Shown here: positions 7,164-15,700 of the stretch, piece after piece | Position numbering within the stretch: position 1 is the first letter of the stretch | Layout: each line of letters begins with the position of its first letter | Assembly: GCA_012838395.1 (NCBI GenBank) | Contig: DUPI01000001.1 | Coordinates: forward strand, 1 to 23,945 | Reading direction: 5' to 3' | Length of the DNA stretch: 23,945 nucleotides | DNA from: Mollicutes bacterium | GTDB taxonomy: Bacteria > Bacillota_I > Bacilli_A > RF39 > UBA660 | The notes under the pieces: model-generated | Databases searched by the model: none | Seen by the model: only the letters and a program-made list of their open reading frames with translations | What the model was told of the DNA's origin: nothing | Translations under genes and position numbers: made by a program

Positions 7164-8348
7164 TTATTTAATAATTTCTGAAACTACTCCAGCACCAACT
7201 GTTCTTCCACCTTCACGAATTGAGAATTTAGTTCCATTTTCAATTGCGATTGGATTTATTAATTCAACAGTCATTGTAATATTATCTCCTGGCATAACCA
7301 TTTCTACACCTTCTGGTAATTCAATAACACCAGTAACATCTGTAGTACGGAAATAAAATTGTGGACGATAGTTAGAGAAGAACGGAGTATGACGTCCACC
7401 CTCTTCTTTGCTTAGTACATATACTTCAGCTTTGAATTTACTATGTGGAGTAACACTAGCTGGTTTAGCTAATACTTGACCACGCTCTACATCTTCACGA
7501 GAAATACCTCTTAATAAGATTCCAGCATTATCTCCTGCTTCAGCATAATCTAATTGTTTACGGAACATTTCAATTCCAGTAACAACACATTTTCTAGTTT
7601 CTCTAATACCAACGATTTCAACTTCATCGTTTAAGTTTAAATGTCCACGCTCTACACGTCCAGTAACAACAGTTCCACGACCTGTAATTGTAAATACATC
7701 TTCAATTGGCATTAAGAATGGTTTATCAACGTCACGCTCTGGAGCTTCAATCCATTGATCAACATTTTCCATTAATTCTAAGATTTTTTCTTCATATTCA
7801 GCAACACCTTCAATTGCTTTTAGTGCTGAACCACGAATAATTGGTGTATTATCTCCGTCAAATCCATATTCACTTAATAATTCACGGATTTCCATTTCTA
7901 CTAATTCTAGTAATTCCTCATCGTCTACCATATCGCATTTATTCATAAATACAACAATGCGAGGAACACCTACTTGACGAGATAATAAGATATGTTCACG
8001 AGTTTGTGCCATAGGTCCATCAGTTGCAGCAATAACTAAAATTGCTCCATCCATTTGTGCTGCACCAGTAATCATATTTTTTACATAGTCAGCGTGCCCT
8101 GGACAGTCAACGTGAGCATAGTGTCTTGTATCTGTTTCATACTCAACGTGCGAAGTACTAATCGTAATACCTCTTTCTTTTTCTTCAGGTGCTTTATCAA
8201 TTTGGTCATAAGCTTGAAATTCAGCTTTACCTTGTTTTGCTAATACATTTGTAATAGCGGCAGTTAATGTCGTTTTACCATGGTCAACGTGGCCGATTGT
8301 ACCAATGTTAACATGGGTTTTCGAACGATCAAATTTTTGTTTTGCCAT
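7164..8348 (-). CDS. tuf: Elongation factor Tu
   Basis: The GTPase that delivers aminoacyl-tRNA to the ribosome. It is 394 residues, full length. GTP-binding motifs are GHVDHGKTT (19-27), DCPGH (81-85) and NKCD (136-139), followed by domains II and III ending in GAGVVSEIIK. It is the last gene of the str operon, 72 nt after fusA. A near-consensus internal promoter lies in that gap, so EF-Tu can be made in excess over EF-G, as expected from its abundance. GGAGGAAG lies just before the ATG. The S10 operon, which often follows in Bacillus, is not downstream here. Confidence 0.98.
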   Translation of the reverse strand: MAKQKFDRSKTHVNIGTIGHVDHGKTTLTAAITNVLAKQGKAEFQAYDQIDKAPEEKERGITISTSHVEYETDTRHYAHVDCPGHADYVKNMITGAAQMDGAILVIAATDGPMAQTREHILLSRQVGVPRIVVFMNKCDMVDDEELLELVEMEIRELLSEYGFDGDNTPIIRGSALKAIEGVAEYEEKILELMENVDQWIEAPERDVDKPFLMPIEDVFTITGRGTVVTGRVERGHLNLNDEVEIVGIRETRKCVVTGIEMFRKQLDYAEAGDNAGILLRGISREDVERGQVLAKPASVTPHSKFKAEVYVLSKEEGGRHTPFFSNYRPQFYFRTTDVTGVIELPEGVEMVMPGDNITMTVELINPIAIENGTKFSIREGGRTVGAGVVSEIIK

Positions 8349-8382
8349 TTTCTCTTCCTCCTTATAATTATCTACACTTAAT

Positions 8383-8411
8383 ATTTTATATCAACTTAGT
8401 AAAAATATCAA
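8383..8411 (-). promoter_or_regulatory. Internal promoter of tuf
   Basis: TTGATA (8406-8411) and TAAAAT (8383-8388) with a 17-nt spacer on the minus strand, about 40 nt before the tuf start. The -35 overlaps the loop of the hairpin at 8397-8423. Confidence 0.65.
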
Positions 8412-8423
8412 GTATTTTTACTA
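8397..8423 (-). other. Stem-loop at the fusA stop codon
   Basis: An 11-bp perfect stem (8397-8407 with 8413-8423) with a 5-nt loop; the fusA TAG stop forms the base. No T-run follows, so it is not a normal terminator. It may stabilise the fusA 3' end or guide processing between fusA and tuf. Confidence 0.7.
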
Positions 8424-10493
8424 GTTTCCACCATTTTTCTTAATAATTTCTTCTGAAATACTTTTCGGTACTTCTTCATAGTGATCAAACACCATTACAA
8501 ACACTCCACGACCTTGTGTATTTGATCTTAGAGACGTTGCATAACCAAACATTTCAGAAAGCGGAACCATCGCATTAATTACTAATGCATTTCCACGTGA
8601 TTCTTGACCAAGTGGACGGCCACGTCTTGAAGTTATATCTCCCATAACACTTCCTAAATATTCTTCGGGAACAGTTACTTGAACTTTCATAATCGGTTCT
8701 AATAAAACCGGGTTACATTTATTTTTAGCATCTTTTAAAGCCATACTAGCGGCAATTTTAAATGCCATTTCTGATGAGTCAACCTCATGGTATGAACCAT
8801 CGTATAATGTAGCTTTGATATCAATCATTGGATAACCTGATAACACACCAGTTTTAAGGGCATCTTGTAATCCTTTATCCGTAACTGGAATATATTCACG
8901 TGGTACTGTTCCCCCAACAATTGCATCAACGAACTCATAACCTTTATCAGGATTTGGTTCAAATTTAATTTTAACGTGTCCATATTGTCCACGACCACCA
9001 GATTGTTTTATATATTTTCCTTCACAATCCGCTGCTACTTTTATTGTTTCACGATAAGAAACTTGTGGTTTACCGATATTTGCTTCAACTTTAAATTCAC
9101 GACTCATTCTATCAACAAGTACATCTAAGTGAAGTTCTCCCATACCAGCAATGATAGTTTGACCTGTTTCGTAGTTTGTAGTTGCTCTAAAAGTTGGATC
9201 TTCTTCAGCTAACTTTTGAAGTGCAACTCCCATCTTATCTTGGTCAGCTTTTGATTTTGGTTCAACAGCTAACTCAATAACTGGTTCTGGGAATTCCATT
9301 GATTCTAAGATACAAGGTTTCTTTTCGTCACATAAAGTATCTCCTGTTGTTGTATTTTTAAGTCCAACTGCAGCTGCTATATCCCCTGAATATACTTCTG
9401 ATATTTCAGTACGATTATTAGCATGCATTTCTAAAATACGTCCGATTCTCTCACGAGAATTCTTTGTTGCATTTAAAACATAAGAACCACTTTTTAATTG
9501 TCCTGAATAAACTCTAAAGAAGGTTAAACGTCCAACAAAAGGGTCAGTCATAACTTTAAACGCTAGTGCACTAAAGGCTTCATCATCACTAGGATGACGA
9601 ACAATTGGTTCACCATCTAAATCGGTACCTGTAATTGATTCAACATCAACAGGTGATGGTAAATAATCAACTACAGCATCAAGTAATAACTTTACTCCTT
9701 TATTACCTAAAGCAGTACCACATAATACAGGAAAAAACTCAACTGCTAAAGTTCCAGTGCGTATTGCTCTTTTAATAAGATCAATCGAAACTTCTTCATC
9801 TGCTAAATATTTTTCCATTAATTCATCATCAAATTCGGCTACTGCCTCAATTAAATCGATTCTTTTTTCTTCAACAAGATCTACTAAATCTGCTGGTATA
9901 TCGATAACTTTGGCTTCCTCTTCTGGTTTACCATCATATTGATATGCTGTTCTAGTAAGTAAATCAATAATTCCAGTGAATTCATTTTCCGCCCCAATTG
10001 GCCATTCAATTGGTTTAGCATTTACTCCTAGACGATCTTTAATTGTGCCTAATGTATATTCAAAATCGGCACCCATTTTATCCATTTTATTCACGAAAAA
10101 CATACGGGGAACTTTAAAATCAGTAGCTTGTCGCCAAACTGTTTCCGTTTGCGGTTCAACACCAGCTTGAGCATCTAAAAGTGCTACTGCACCATCTAAT
10201 ACTCGAAGTGATCTTGATACTTCAACTGTAAAATCCACATGGCCCGGAGTGTCGATGATATTTAATCTATGACCTTTCCAAAACGCCGTTGTAGCTGCTG
10301 AAGTAATAGTTATCCCACGCTCTTGTTCTTGGGCCATCCAATCCATTTGCGATTCACCATCATGGGTTTCACCTATTTTATGAATCTTTTTGGTATGAAA
10401 TAAAATACGCTCACTACAAGTTGTTTTACCTGCATCAATATGAGCCATAATTCCCAAGTTTCGTGTTTTTTCTAAACTATATTCACGAGCCAT
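8421..10493 (-). CDS. fusA: Elongation factor G
   Basis: The translocation GTPase of the ribosome, also active in recycling with RRF. It is 690 residues, typical for a bacterial EF-G. Motifs are AHIDAGKTT (17-25), QERGITITSA (switch I), DTPGH (81-85) and NKMD (135-138), followed by domains II-V ending near SISEEIIKKNGGN. It follows rpsG by 24 nt with AGGAAGGA as ribosome binding site. The gene ends in a strong stem-loop before tuf. No truncation or frameshift is seen. Confidence 0.98.
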   Translation of the reverse strand: MAREYSLEKTRNLGIMAHIDAGKTTCSERILFHTKKIHKIGETHDGESQMDWMAQEQERGITITSAATTAFWKGHRLNIIDTPGHVDFTVEVSRSLRVLDGAVALLDAQAGVEPQTETVWRQATDFKVPRMFFVNKMDKMGADFEYTLGTIKDRLGVNAKPIEWPIGAENEFTGIIDLLTRTAYQYDGKPEEEAKVIDIPADLVDLVEEKRIDLIEAVAEFDDELMEKYLADEEVSIDLIKRAIRTGTLAVEFFPVLCGTALGNKGVKLLLDAVVDYLPSPVDVESITGTDLDGEPIVRHPSDDEAFSALAFKVMTDPFVGRLTFFRVYSGQLKSGSYVLNATKNSRERIGRILEMHANNRTEISEVYSGDIAAAVGLKNTTTGDTLCDEKKPCILESMEFPEPVIELAVEPKSKADQDKMGVALQKLAEEDPTFRATTNYETGQTIIAGMGELHLDVLVDRMSREFKVEANIGKPQVSYRETIKVAADCEGKYIKQSGGRGQYGHVKIKFEPNPDKGYEFVDAIVGGTVPREYIPVTDKGLQDALKTGVLSGYPMIDIKATLYDGSYHEVDSSEMAFKIAASMALKDAKNKCNPVLLEPIMKVQVTVPEEYLGSVMGDITSRRGRPLGQESRGNALVINAMVPLSEMFGYATSLRSNTQGRGVFVMVFDHYEEVPKSISEEIIKKNGGN

Positions 10494-10517
10494 ATTACTT
10501 TTCCTTCCTAATATATT

Positions 10518-10985
10518 TTACCAACGATAATGTGCAAAGGCTTTGTTCGCTTCTGCCATTCTATGGGTATCTTCACGTTTTTTAACTGCTGCTCCAGTAC
10601 CATTTGATGCATCAATAATTTCATTAGCTAAATTTTCAGCCATACTATGGCCACCTCTTAATCTAGCATATTGCACTAACCAACGAAGTCCTAAAGCTTG
10701 ACGTCGTTCCGTACGAACTTCAACTGGCACTTGATAAGTTGCTCCACCAACACGTCGAGATTTAACTTCAAGAGCTGGTTTGATATTTTCTAGAGCCTTT
10801 TCAAAAACTTCCATTGGTTCTTGATTAGTTTTTTCTTTTATTAAATTAAAAGCATCATATAGGATTGTTTGAGCAACTCCTTTTTTACCATCAATCATTA
10901 AACGATTTATTAACTTTGTAACTACTTTTGATTGATATATCGGATCAGCTAAAACATCTCTTTTTTCTGCTCTTCTTTTTCTCAC
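10518..10985 (-). CDS. rpsG: 30S ribosomal protein S7
   Basis: A primary 16S rRNA binder that nucleates the 30S head. It is 155 residues, one short of E. coli-type length norms for Gram-positives. Family landmarks are RKRRAEKRD at the start, GGATYQVPVEV, RRQALGLRWLV and the C-terminal AEANKAFAHYRW. It starts at GTG with AGGAGG 7 nt upstream. It is 30 nt downstream of rpsL in the str operon. In E. coli S7 represses this operon by binding the rpsL-rpsG gap; the 30-nt gap here is too short to hold the E. coli-type site. Confidence 0.97.
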   Translation of the reverse strand: MRKRRAEKRDVLADPIYQSKVVTKLINRLMIDGKKGVAQTILYDAFNLIKEKTNQEPMEVFEKALENIKPALEVKSRRVGGATYQVPVEVRTERRQALGLRWLVQYARLRGGHSMAENLANEIIDASNGTGAAVKKREDTHRMAEANKAFAHYRW

Positions 10986-11015
10986 AATTATCCTCCTCTC
11001 AACATTAACTATTTA

Positions 11016-11435
11016 TTATTTTGCTGCTTTTGGTTTTTTAGTTCCGTATTTAGAACGACCTTGACGACGCTTATCAACGCCTGCAGTATCAAGCGTTCCA
11101 CGAACAATGTGATAACGAACACCAATTAAGTCTTTAGCACGTCCACCACGTATTAATACCACGCTGTGTTCTTGTAAATTATGTCCTTCACCACCAATGT
11201 AAGCTGTAACTTCATATCCATTACTTAATCTTACACGGGCATATTTACGAAGAGCTGAGTTTGGTTTTTTAGGTGTCATCGTTCCAACACGAGTACAAAC
11301 ACCACGCTTTTGTGGAGAATTTAACTCTGTTTCTTTTCTCTTTCGACTATTATATCCAATTCCTAAAACTGGAGATTTACTCTTTTTTGCTTTAGTTGAT
11401 CTTCTTTTTCTAACTAATTGATTAATTGTTGGCAT
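11016..11435 (-). CDS. rpsL: 30S ribosomal protein S12
   Basis: The decoding-centre protein. It is 139 residues, with the Firmicutes-type insertion before PQKRGVCTRV (residues about 20-40). The streptomycin-linked Lys in TPKKPNSAL is kept (Lys56, E. coli Lys42 in mature numbering), as are Lys101 and Asp102, the latter the usual RimO methylthiolation site. The next-but-one residue is unusual: KDLIGVRYH has Ile104 where KDLPGVRYH (Pro90 in E. coli) is nearly universal. It is the first gene of the str operon, with GGAAGGAGG before the ATG and a long structured leader upstream. Confidence 0.97.
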   Translation of the reverse strand: MPTINQLVRKRRSTKAKKSKSPVLGIGYNSRKRKETELNSPQKRGVCTRVGTMTPKKPNSALRKYARVRLSNGYEVTAYIGGEGHNLQEHSVVLIRGGRAKDLIGVRYHIVRGTLDTAGVDKRRQGRSKYGTKKPKAAK

Positions 11436-11480
11436 ATTATCCTCCTTCCTTTACACATATCCAGGTGTTTCATTTCTTAC

Positions 11481-11516
11481 TTAATTAAAGATTTACCTAA
11501 GTAAACCTTTAATTAA
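11481..11516 (-). promoter_or_regulatory. 16-bp stem-loop in the str operon leader
   Basis: Arms 11481-11496 and 11501-11516 pair over 16 bp in RNA, with one G-U pair and a UUAG loop. By the promoter position, the stem starts about 5-8 nt after the transcription start. No T-run follows, so it is not an intrinsic terminator. It may be a 5' mRNA stabiliser or a ribosomal-protein operator. Confidence 0.7.
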
Positions 11517-11527
11517 ACGCAGTACTA

Positions 11528-11556
11528 ATATAACACTTTTATTATATGTTTGTCAA
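11528..11556 (-). promoter_or_regulatory. Main promoter of the rpsL-rpsG-fusA-tuf operon
   Basis: Perfect TTGACA (11551-11556) with TTATAT (11528-11533) at 17 nt on the minus strand; TATATT at 18 nt is an alternative -10. It lies only 17 nt after the nrtR-like stop codon, with no terminator in between. Confidence 0.75.
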
Positions 11557-11573
11557 TCATTTTGTATACATTT

Positions 11574-12245
11574 TTAAAATAAATCTCTTTCTTCAATATT
11601 TTCTTTAAATCGATATAGTTTTGCTGGTCTTCCAGTATAGCCTTCATTTTTATATCCAGTATCTTCTATAAGTCCTAAATTGATAAACTTTTTTCTAAAA
11701 TTACGACGATCTAATTCTTTACCTAAAATTTGTTCATATACTTTTTGCAATTCTGGTAAAGTAAAATCACTTGGAAATAGTATTTTTAAAACATTACTAT
11801 TAATAATACGTTCCCTTAAACAATCAACACTTTTATCAATAATCATACCATGATCATAAATTGTTTTAGGAATAGCCGAAATATTAAACCATTCACTTTC
11901 AATTGAATCTGGTATTTCTTGTTTTAATTCAACACTTATACTGTCAATCAATCCAATACAAGTAATCGCAACAACTCTTTTATCAGGAATTCGTTCAACG
12001 TCACTAAAAACATGACATTGTTCAGTATATAAATTAGAAAAACCACAATTTTCAACAACATAGTCACTAATGCTTTCCTCTAAACTTTCATTAGCCTTTA
12101 ATATACCACCCGGTAACATCCAGTAGCCTTTATATGGTTCATCTTTTTTTCTAAACAAAAGAACCTTTACTTTCCCTTTATCAATCGTGAAGATACTAAT
12201 TAACGACTCAATTATACTATAACCTTCATTATTAAAATTATTCAT
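11574..12245 (-). CDS. NrtR-type transcriptional regulator: NUDIX-like ligand domain plus winged helix
   Basis: The N-terminal domain (about 5-150) has a NUDIX fold signature (GYWMLPGGIL). The catalytic box, though, reads GGILKANESLEESISDYVVENCGF: the REUxEExGU core is DYVVENCGF, lacking key metal-binding Glu residues. The C-terminal part (about 160-223) matches the NrtR winged helix: LPELQKVYEQILGKELDRRNFRKKF and GRPAKLYRF. NrtR proteins sense ADP-ribose through an inactive NUDIX domain and repress NAD-metabolism genes. Start chosen at the ATG at 12245 (223 residues), with AGGGAGAG just upstream, over an in-frame GTG at 12278. No NAD gene is adjacent, so the target is unknown. It sits between rpoC and rpsL, where Bacillus has an L7Ae-like gene. 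Confidence 0.82.
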   Translation of the reverse strand: MNNFNNEGYSIIESLISIFTIDKGKVKVLLFRKKDEPYKGYWMLPGGILKANESLEESISDYVVENCGFSNLYTEQCHVFSDVERIPDKRVVAITCIGLIDSISVELKQEIPDSIESEWFNISAIPKTIYDHGMIIDKSVDCLRERIINSNVLKILFPSDFTLPELQKVYEQILGKELDRRNFRKKFINLGLIEDTGYKNEGYTGRPAKLYRFKENIEERDLF

Positions 12246-12260
12246 TTTTCTCTCCCTTTT

Positions 12261-12277
12261 TGTGTTTTCATGACACA
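12261..12277 (-). promoter_or_regulatory. Candidate autoregulatory operator of the NrtR-like gene
   Basis: Inverted repeat TGTGT-7 nt-ACACA covering the expected transcription start, just downstream of the -10. The position is right for a repressor site; binding is inferred only. Confidence 0.35.
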
Positions 12278-12280
12278 CTA

Positions 12281-12309
12281 ATTATATTATTTTTTTATCT
12301 TTTAGTCAA
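12281..12309 (-). promoter_or_regulatory. Promoter of the NrtR-like gene
   Basis: TTGACT (12304-12309) and a perfect TATAAT (12281-12286) with a 17-nt spacer on the minus strand. Confidence 0.8.
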
Positions 12310-12325
12310 TAGCAATAACTATTGA
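12306..12325. promoter_or_regulatory. Inverted repeat in the divergent promoter region
   Basis: TCAATAG-CAATAA-CTATTGA: 7-bp arms with a 6-nt spacer. It overlaps the -35 of the NrtR-like gene and a candidate -35 (TTGAAA, 12322-12327) of the divergent small gene, so a bound protein could control both. Confidence 0.4.
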
Positions 12326-12369
12326 AAGTTAGCTCGTTATGTGATAAATGGTGCTGGAAGGGAAGATAA

Positions 12370-12687
12370 ATGTCTATACAAGATTTAAGAAATTACAGAG
12401 CTAAGTTAACTTATTTTAAAAATAACAAATGTAATCACCCACTCTGGTTCTTAGAAGAAACTCACCATGATTATAACGATGATACTACCTATTGGACATG
12501 CACTTGCGTAGCTTGTGAACTACGAAAAAAAGCACCTAAACAAACATTTGAAAATGTAGTCACTGGTTATGAGCATACCAAACATATTTTTAAAACTGTA
12601 CAACAAGAATATAATAAACTTTATAATACTGGTAAAATACAAGATACACTCATAGGGAAAGTATTAGTCAAAAAATTTAAAAAATAA
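12370..12687 (+). CDS. Small Cys-rich protein of unknown function
   Basis: A 105-residue protein I do not recognise. It has a possible zinc-binding pattern: NNKCNHPLWF, then about 20 acidic and polar residues, then YWTCTCVACELRKK (one Cys-x-His plus C-x-C-x2-C). The C-terminal half is Lys-rich and probably helical; there is no signal peptide or membrane segment. The start has a GGAAGGGA ribosome binding site about 8 nt before the ATG. It is transcribed divergently from the NrtR-like gene and convergently to rpoC, and has its own terminator. Its promoter is weak (TTGAAA at 12322, TG-extended TAAATG at 12345). Nucleic-acid or metal binding is a guess. Confidence 0.7.
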   Translation: MSIQDLRNYRAKLTYFKNNKCNHPLWFLEETHHDYNDDTTYWTCTCVACELRKKAPKQTFENVVTGYEHTKHIFKTVQQEYNKLYNTGKIQDTLIGKVLVKKFKK

Positions 12688-12692
12688 TATTT

Positions 12693-12722
12693 AAAACGAA
12701 GAAATATTCTTCGTTTTTAATT
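12693..12722 (+). terminator. Terminator of the small Cys-rich protein gene
   Basis: An 11-bp stem AAAACGAAGAA / TTCTTCGTTTT with a 3-nt loop, followed by T-rich sequence on the plus strand, 6 nt after the stop codon. Confidence 0.8.
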
Positions 12723-12734
12723 TACTTCTATAAC

Positions 12735-12768
12735 CAAAAAAAACCAAGATTTTCCTTGGTCTTTTTTT
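12735..12768. terminator. Terminator of the rpoBC operon (likely bidirectional)
   Basis: The 6-bp stem ACCAAG/CTTGGT (12743-12748 with 12755-12760) has a T-run on both strands: 8 T on the minus strand after rpoC and 7 T on the plus strand. The rpoC stop overlaps its edge. Confidence 0.8.
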
Positions 12769-15700
12769 ATAATAATTCTTGCTCTAAAGCTTCTAAAGGC
12801 TCTTCCGTATTAAGTGGTTTTTCTAGTTTATAATCAAAGTTTTGATACAATCTAGCACCAGTTCCTGCTGGTATTAGTTTACCAACAATAACGTTTTCTT
12901 TTAAACCTTCTAAGTAGTCAACCTTACCATGAATAGCAGCATCTGTTAATATTCTTGTTGTTTCTTGGAAGGCTGCTGCTGATAAGAATGAATCAGTTTC
13001 AAGTGATGCTTTAGTAATACCTAACAATACTGGTTTACCAGTTGCTGGGGTCTTACCTTCAAGAATCAATTCCTTATTAGCGTTTGTAAATTCGTTGATG
13101 TTAATTAAAGTTCCAGGCAAGTATAATGAATCTCCTGAATTAACAATCTTAATTTTAGAAATCATTCTTCTAGCCATTACCTCAATGTGTTTATCACTAA
13201 TATCAACACCTTGCATACGATATACTTTTTGAATTTCAAGTAATATATATTGTTGAACAGTTATTGGATCAGTCACAACTAGTAATTCTTTAGGGTTAAT
13301 TGCTCCTTGTGTTAATCGCTGACCTGCTTTAACTTCTTGATTTAATTCAACAATAGGTTTCATACGGTAAAATGTTGTATGTTCTCTTGTTTCAACTTCA
13401 TTAGTAATATCAATTATAAAATTGCCACCATTTTCTGTAATTTTAGTTACTTTACCATTAATTTCAGCAATAGTTGCTTTTTTCTCAGGGTTACGAGCCT
13501 CAAACAATTCTTGAACACGAGGTAAACCTTGAGTGATATCATCACCTGCAACACCACCGGTATTAAATGTACGCATTGTTAATTGAGTACCAGGCTCACC
13601 AATTGATTGTGCTGCCATGATTCCGACTGCTTCCCCTATTTCAACTATTGAACCAGTTGCTAAGTTACGACCATAACACTTTTGACATAATCCTTTTTTA
13701 GTTTTACATGTCAATACTGATTTAATTGGAACTTTAGTGATTCCAGCTTTAATTATTTTATCAGCTAATTGTTCAGTAATATACTCCTCACGATCAATAA
13801 TAACTTCTTTTGTTTCAGGGTGTAAAACTTTTTTATTAGTGAAACGGCCAATAATACGATCATATAATGATTCTATATTAGTGCCATCATTTTCATTAAC
13901 AAAAGCTTCTACAACAACACCCTGTTCAGTTTTACAGTCGGCTTCTTTAATAACAATATCTTGACAAACATCAACTAATCTTCGTGTCAAGTAACCAGCA
14001 TCAGCTGTTTTTAAAGCCGTATCAACCGCACCCTTACGAGCACCATGGGTTGATAAAAAGAATTCTGAAATTGTTACCCCTTCACTAAACGAAGATGTAA
14101 CTGGTATCTCAACATATCCACCACTTGGTTTTCCGAACAATCCACGCATCCCTACTAATTGAGTATAACTCTTAATATCTCCACGAGATCTCGATAACAT
14201 CATCATTGAGATCGAATTATATTTATCTTCACTAACAATTTCTTTTAATTCATCAGATATTTTACTAGTAGTATCAAGCCAGATTTTAGCAACTTGTTCG
14301 TGGCGCTCCTGCTCGGTAATTAGCCCACGACGATGTTGTTTATTAATAATATCAACTTTATTTTGACTTTCTTCTAAAAGTTCTTCTTTAATTTGACTTT
14401 GATGTAAATCTGAAATAGAAATTGAAATACCTGATTTAGTTGAATATTTAAACCCTAAATCTTTTAATTTATCAAGCATTACTGATGTTTCAGTTGTGTG
14501 ATAACGCTTATAATTTTGAGCAATTATCTGACTGAAACTTCCTTTATTTAAAGGTTCGATTAAAGGCATCTCCTTTATTTTTTCCGGAATATTTTTACCT
14601 TTATCAATAAAGAATTTGCTCGGAGTCATTCTTTCAATGTTTTCTTCACTACCTTCATTTATATATTGAAATGAATCTGGAAAGATTTCATTAAAGATTA
14701 TTTTCCCAACAGTTGTAACTAAATATTTTTCTTTATGTTCATCAAGGAATATTTTATATTTAAATGCTCTTACAGGAATTGCTATTCTTGCATGAAGAGA
14801 AATCTCTTCTCGTTCATAAGCCATTAAAGCTTCATTTGGATCTTTAAATATTCTTCCTTCTCCAAGTTGATTATCTTTTTCAATTGTTAAATAATAATTA
14901 CCTAAAACCATATCTTGAGATGGAGTAACAATTGGATTCCCATCTTTTGGATTTAGAATGTTATTGGCACCCAACATTAAGATTCTTGCTTCAGCTTGTG
15001 CTTCTTCACTTAATGGTAAATGAACAGCCATTTGATCTCCATCAAAGTCAGCATTAAAAGCGGCACATACTAACGGGTGAAGTCTAATTGAACGTCCTGC
15101 CGTTAATTTAGGTTGGAAGGCTTGAATTCCAAGTCTATGAAGAGTTGGAGCACGGTTTAATAAAACCGGATGTTCTTTAATTTTTTCTTCAACAATATCC
15201 CATACTCTTGGATCTTGATTTTCAATCATTCGTTTAGCTGCTTTAATATTTGAAGCAATTTCTTTCGAAACTAAACCTTGAATAACATGTGGCTTAAATA
15301 ATTCTAAAGCCATTTCTTTTGGAATACCACATTCATACATTTTTAAATTTGGACCAACAACGATAACTGAACGTCCAGAATAATCAACACGTTTACCAAG
15401 TAGGTTTTGTCGGAATCTTCCTTGCTTACCTTTAAGCATGCTACTTAATGATTTAAGTGGACGATTTCCAGCCCCCGTTATGTTACGACCACGACGACCA
15501 TTATCGAATAATGCATCAACTGCTTCTTGTAACATACGTTTTTCATTTTGAATAATAATTGATGGAGCTTCTAGTTCTAACAATTTTTTCAAACGGTTAT
15601 TACGGTTAATAACACGACGATATAAATCGTTTAAATCACTAGTTGCAAAGCGTCCACCATCTAATTGAATCATTGGCCTTAACTCTGGCGGGATAACAGG

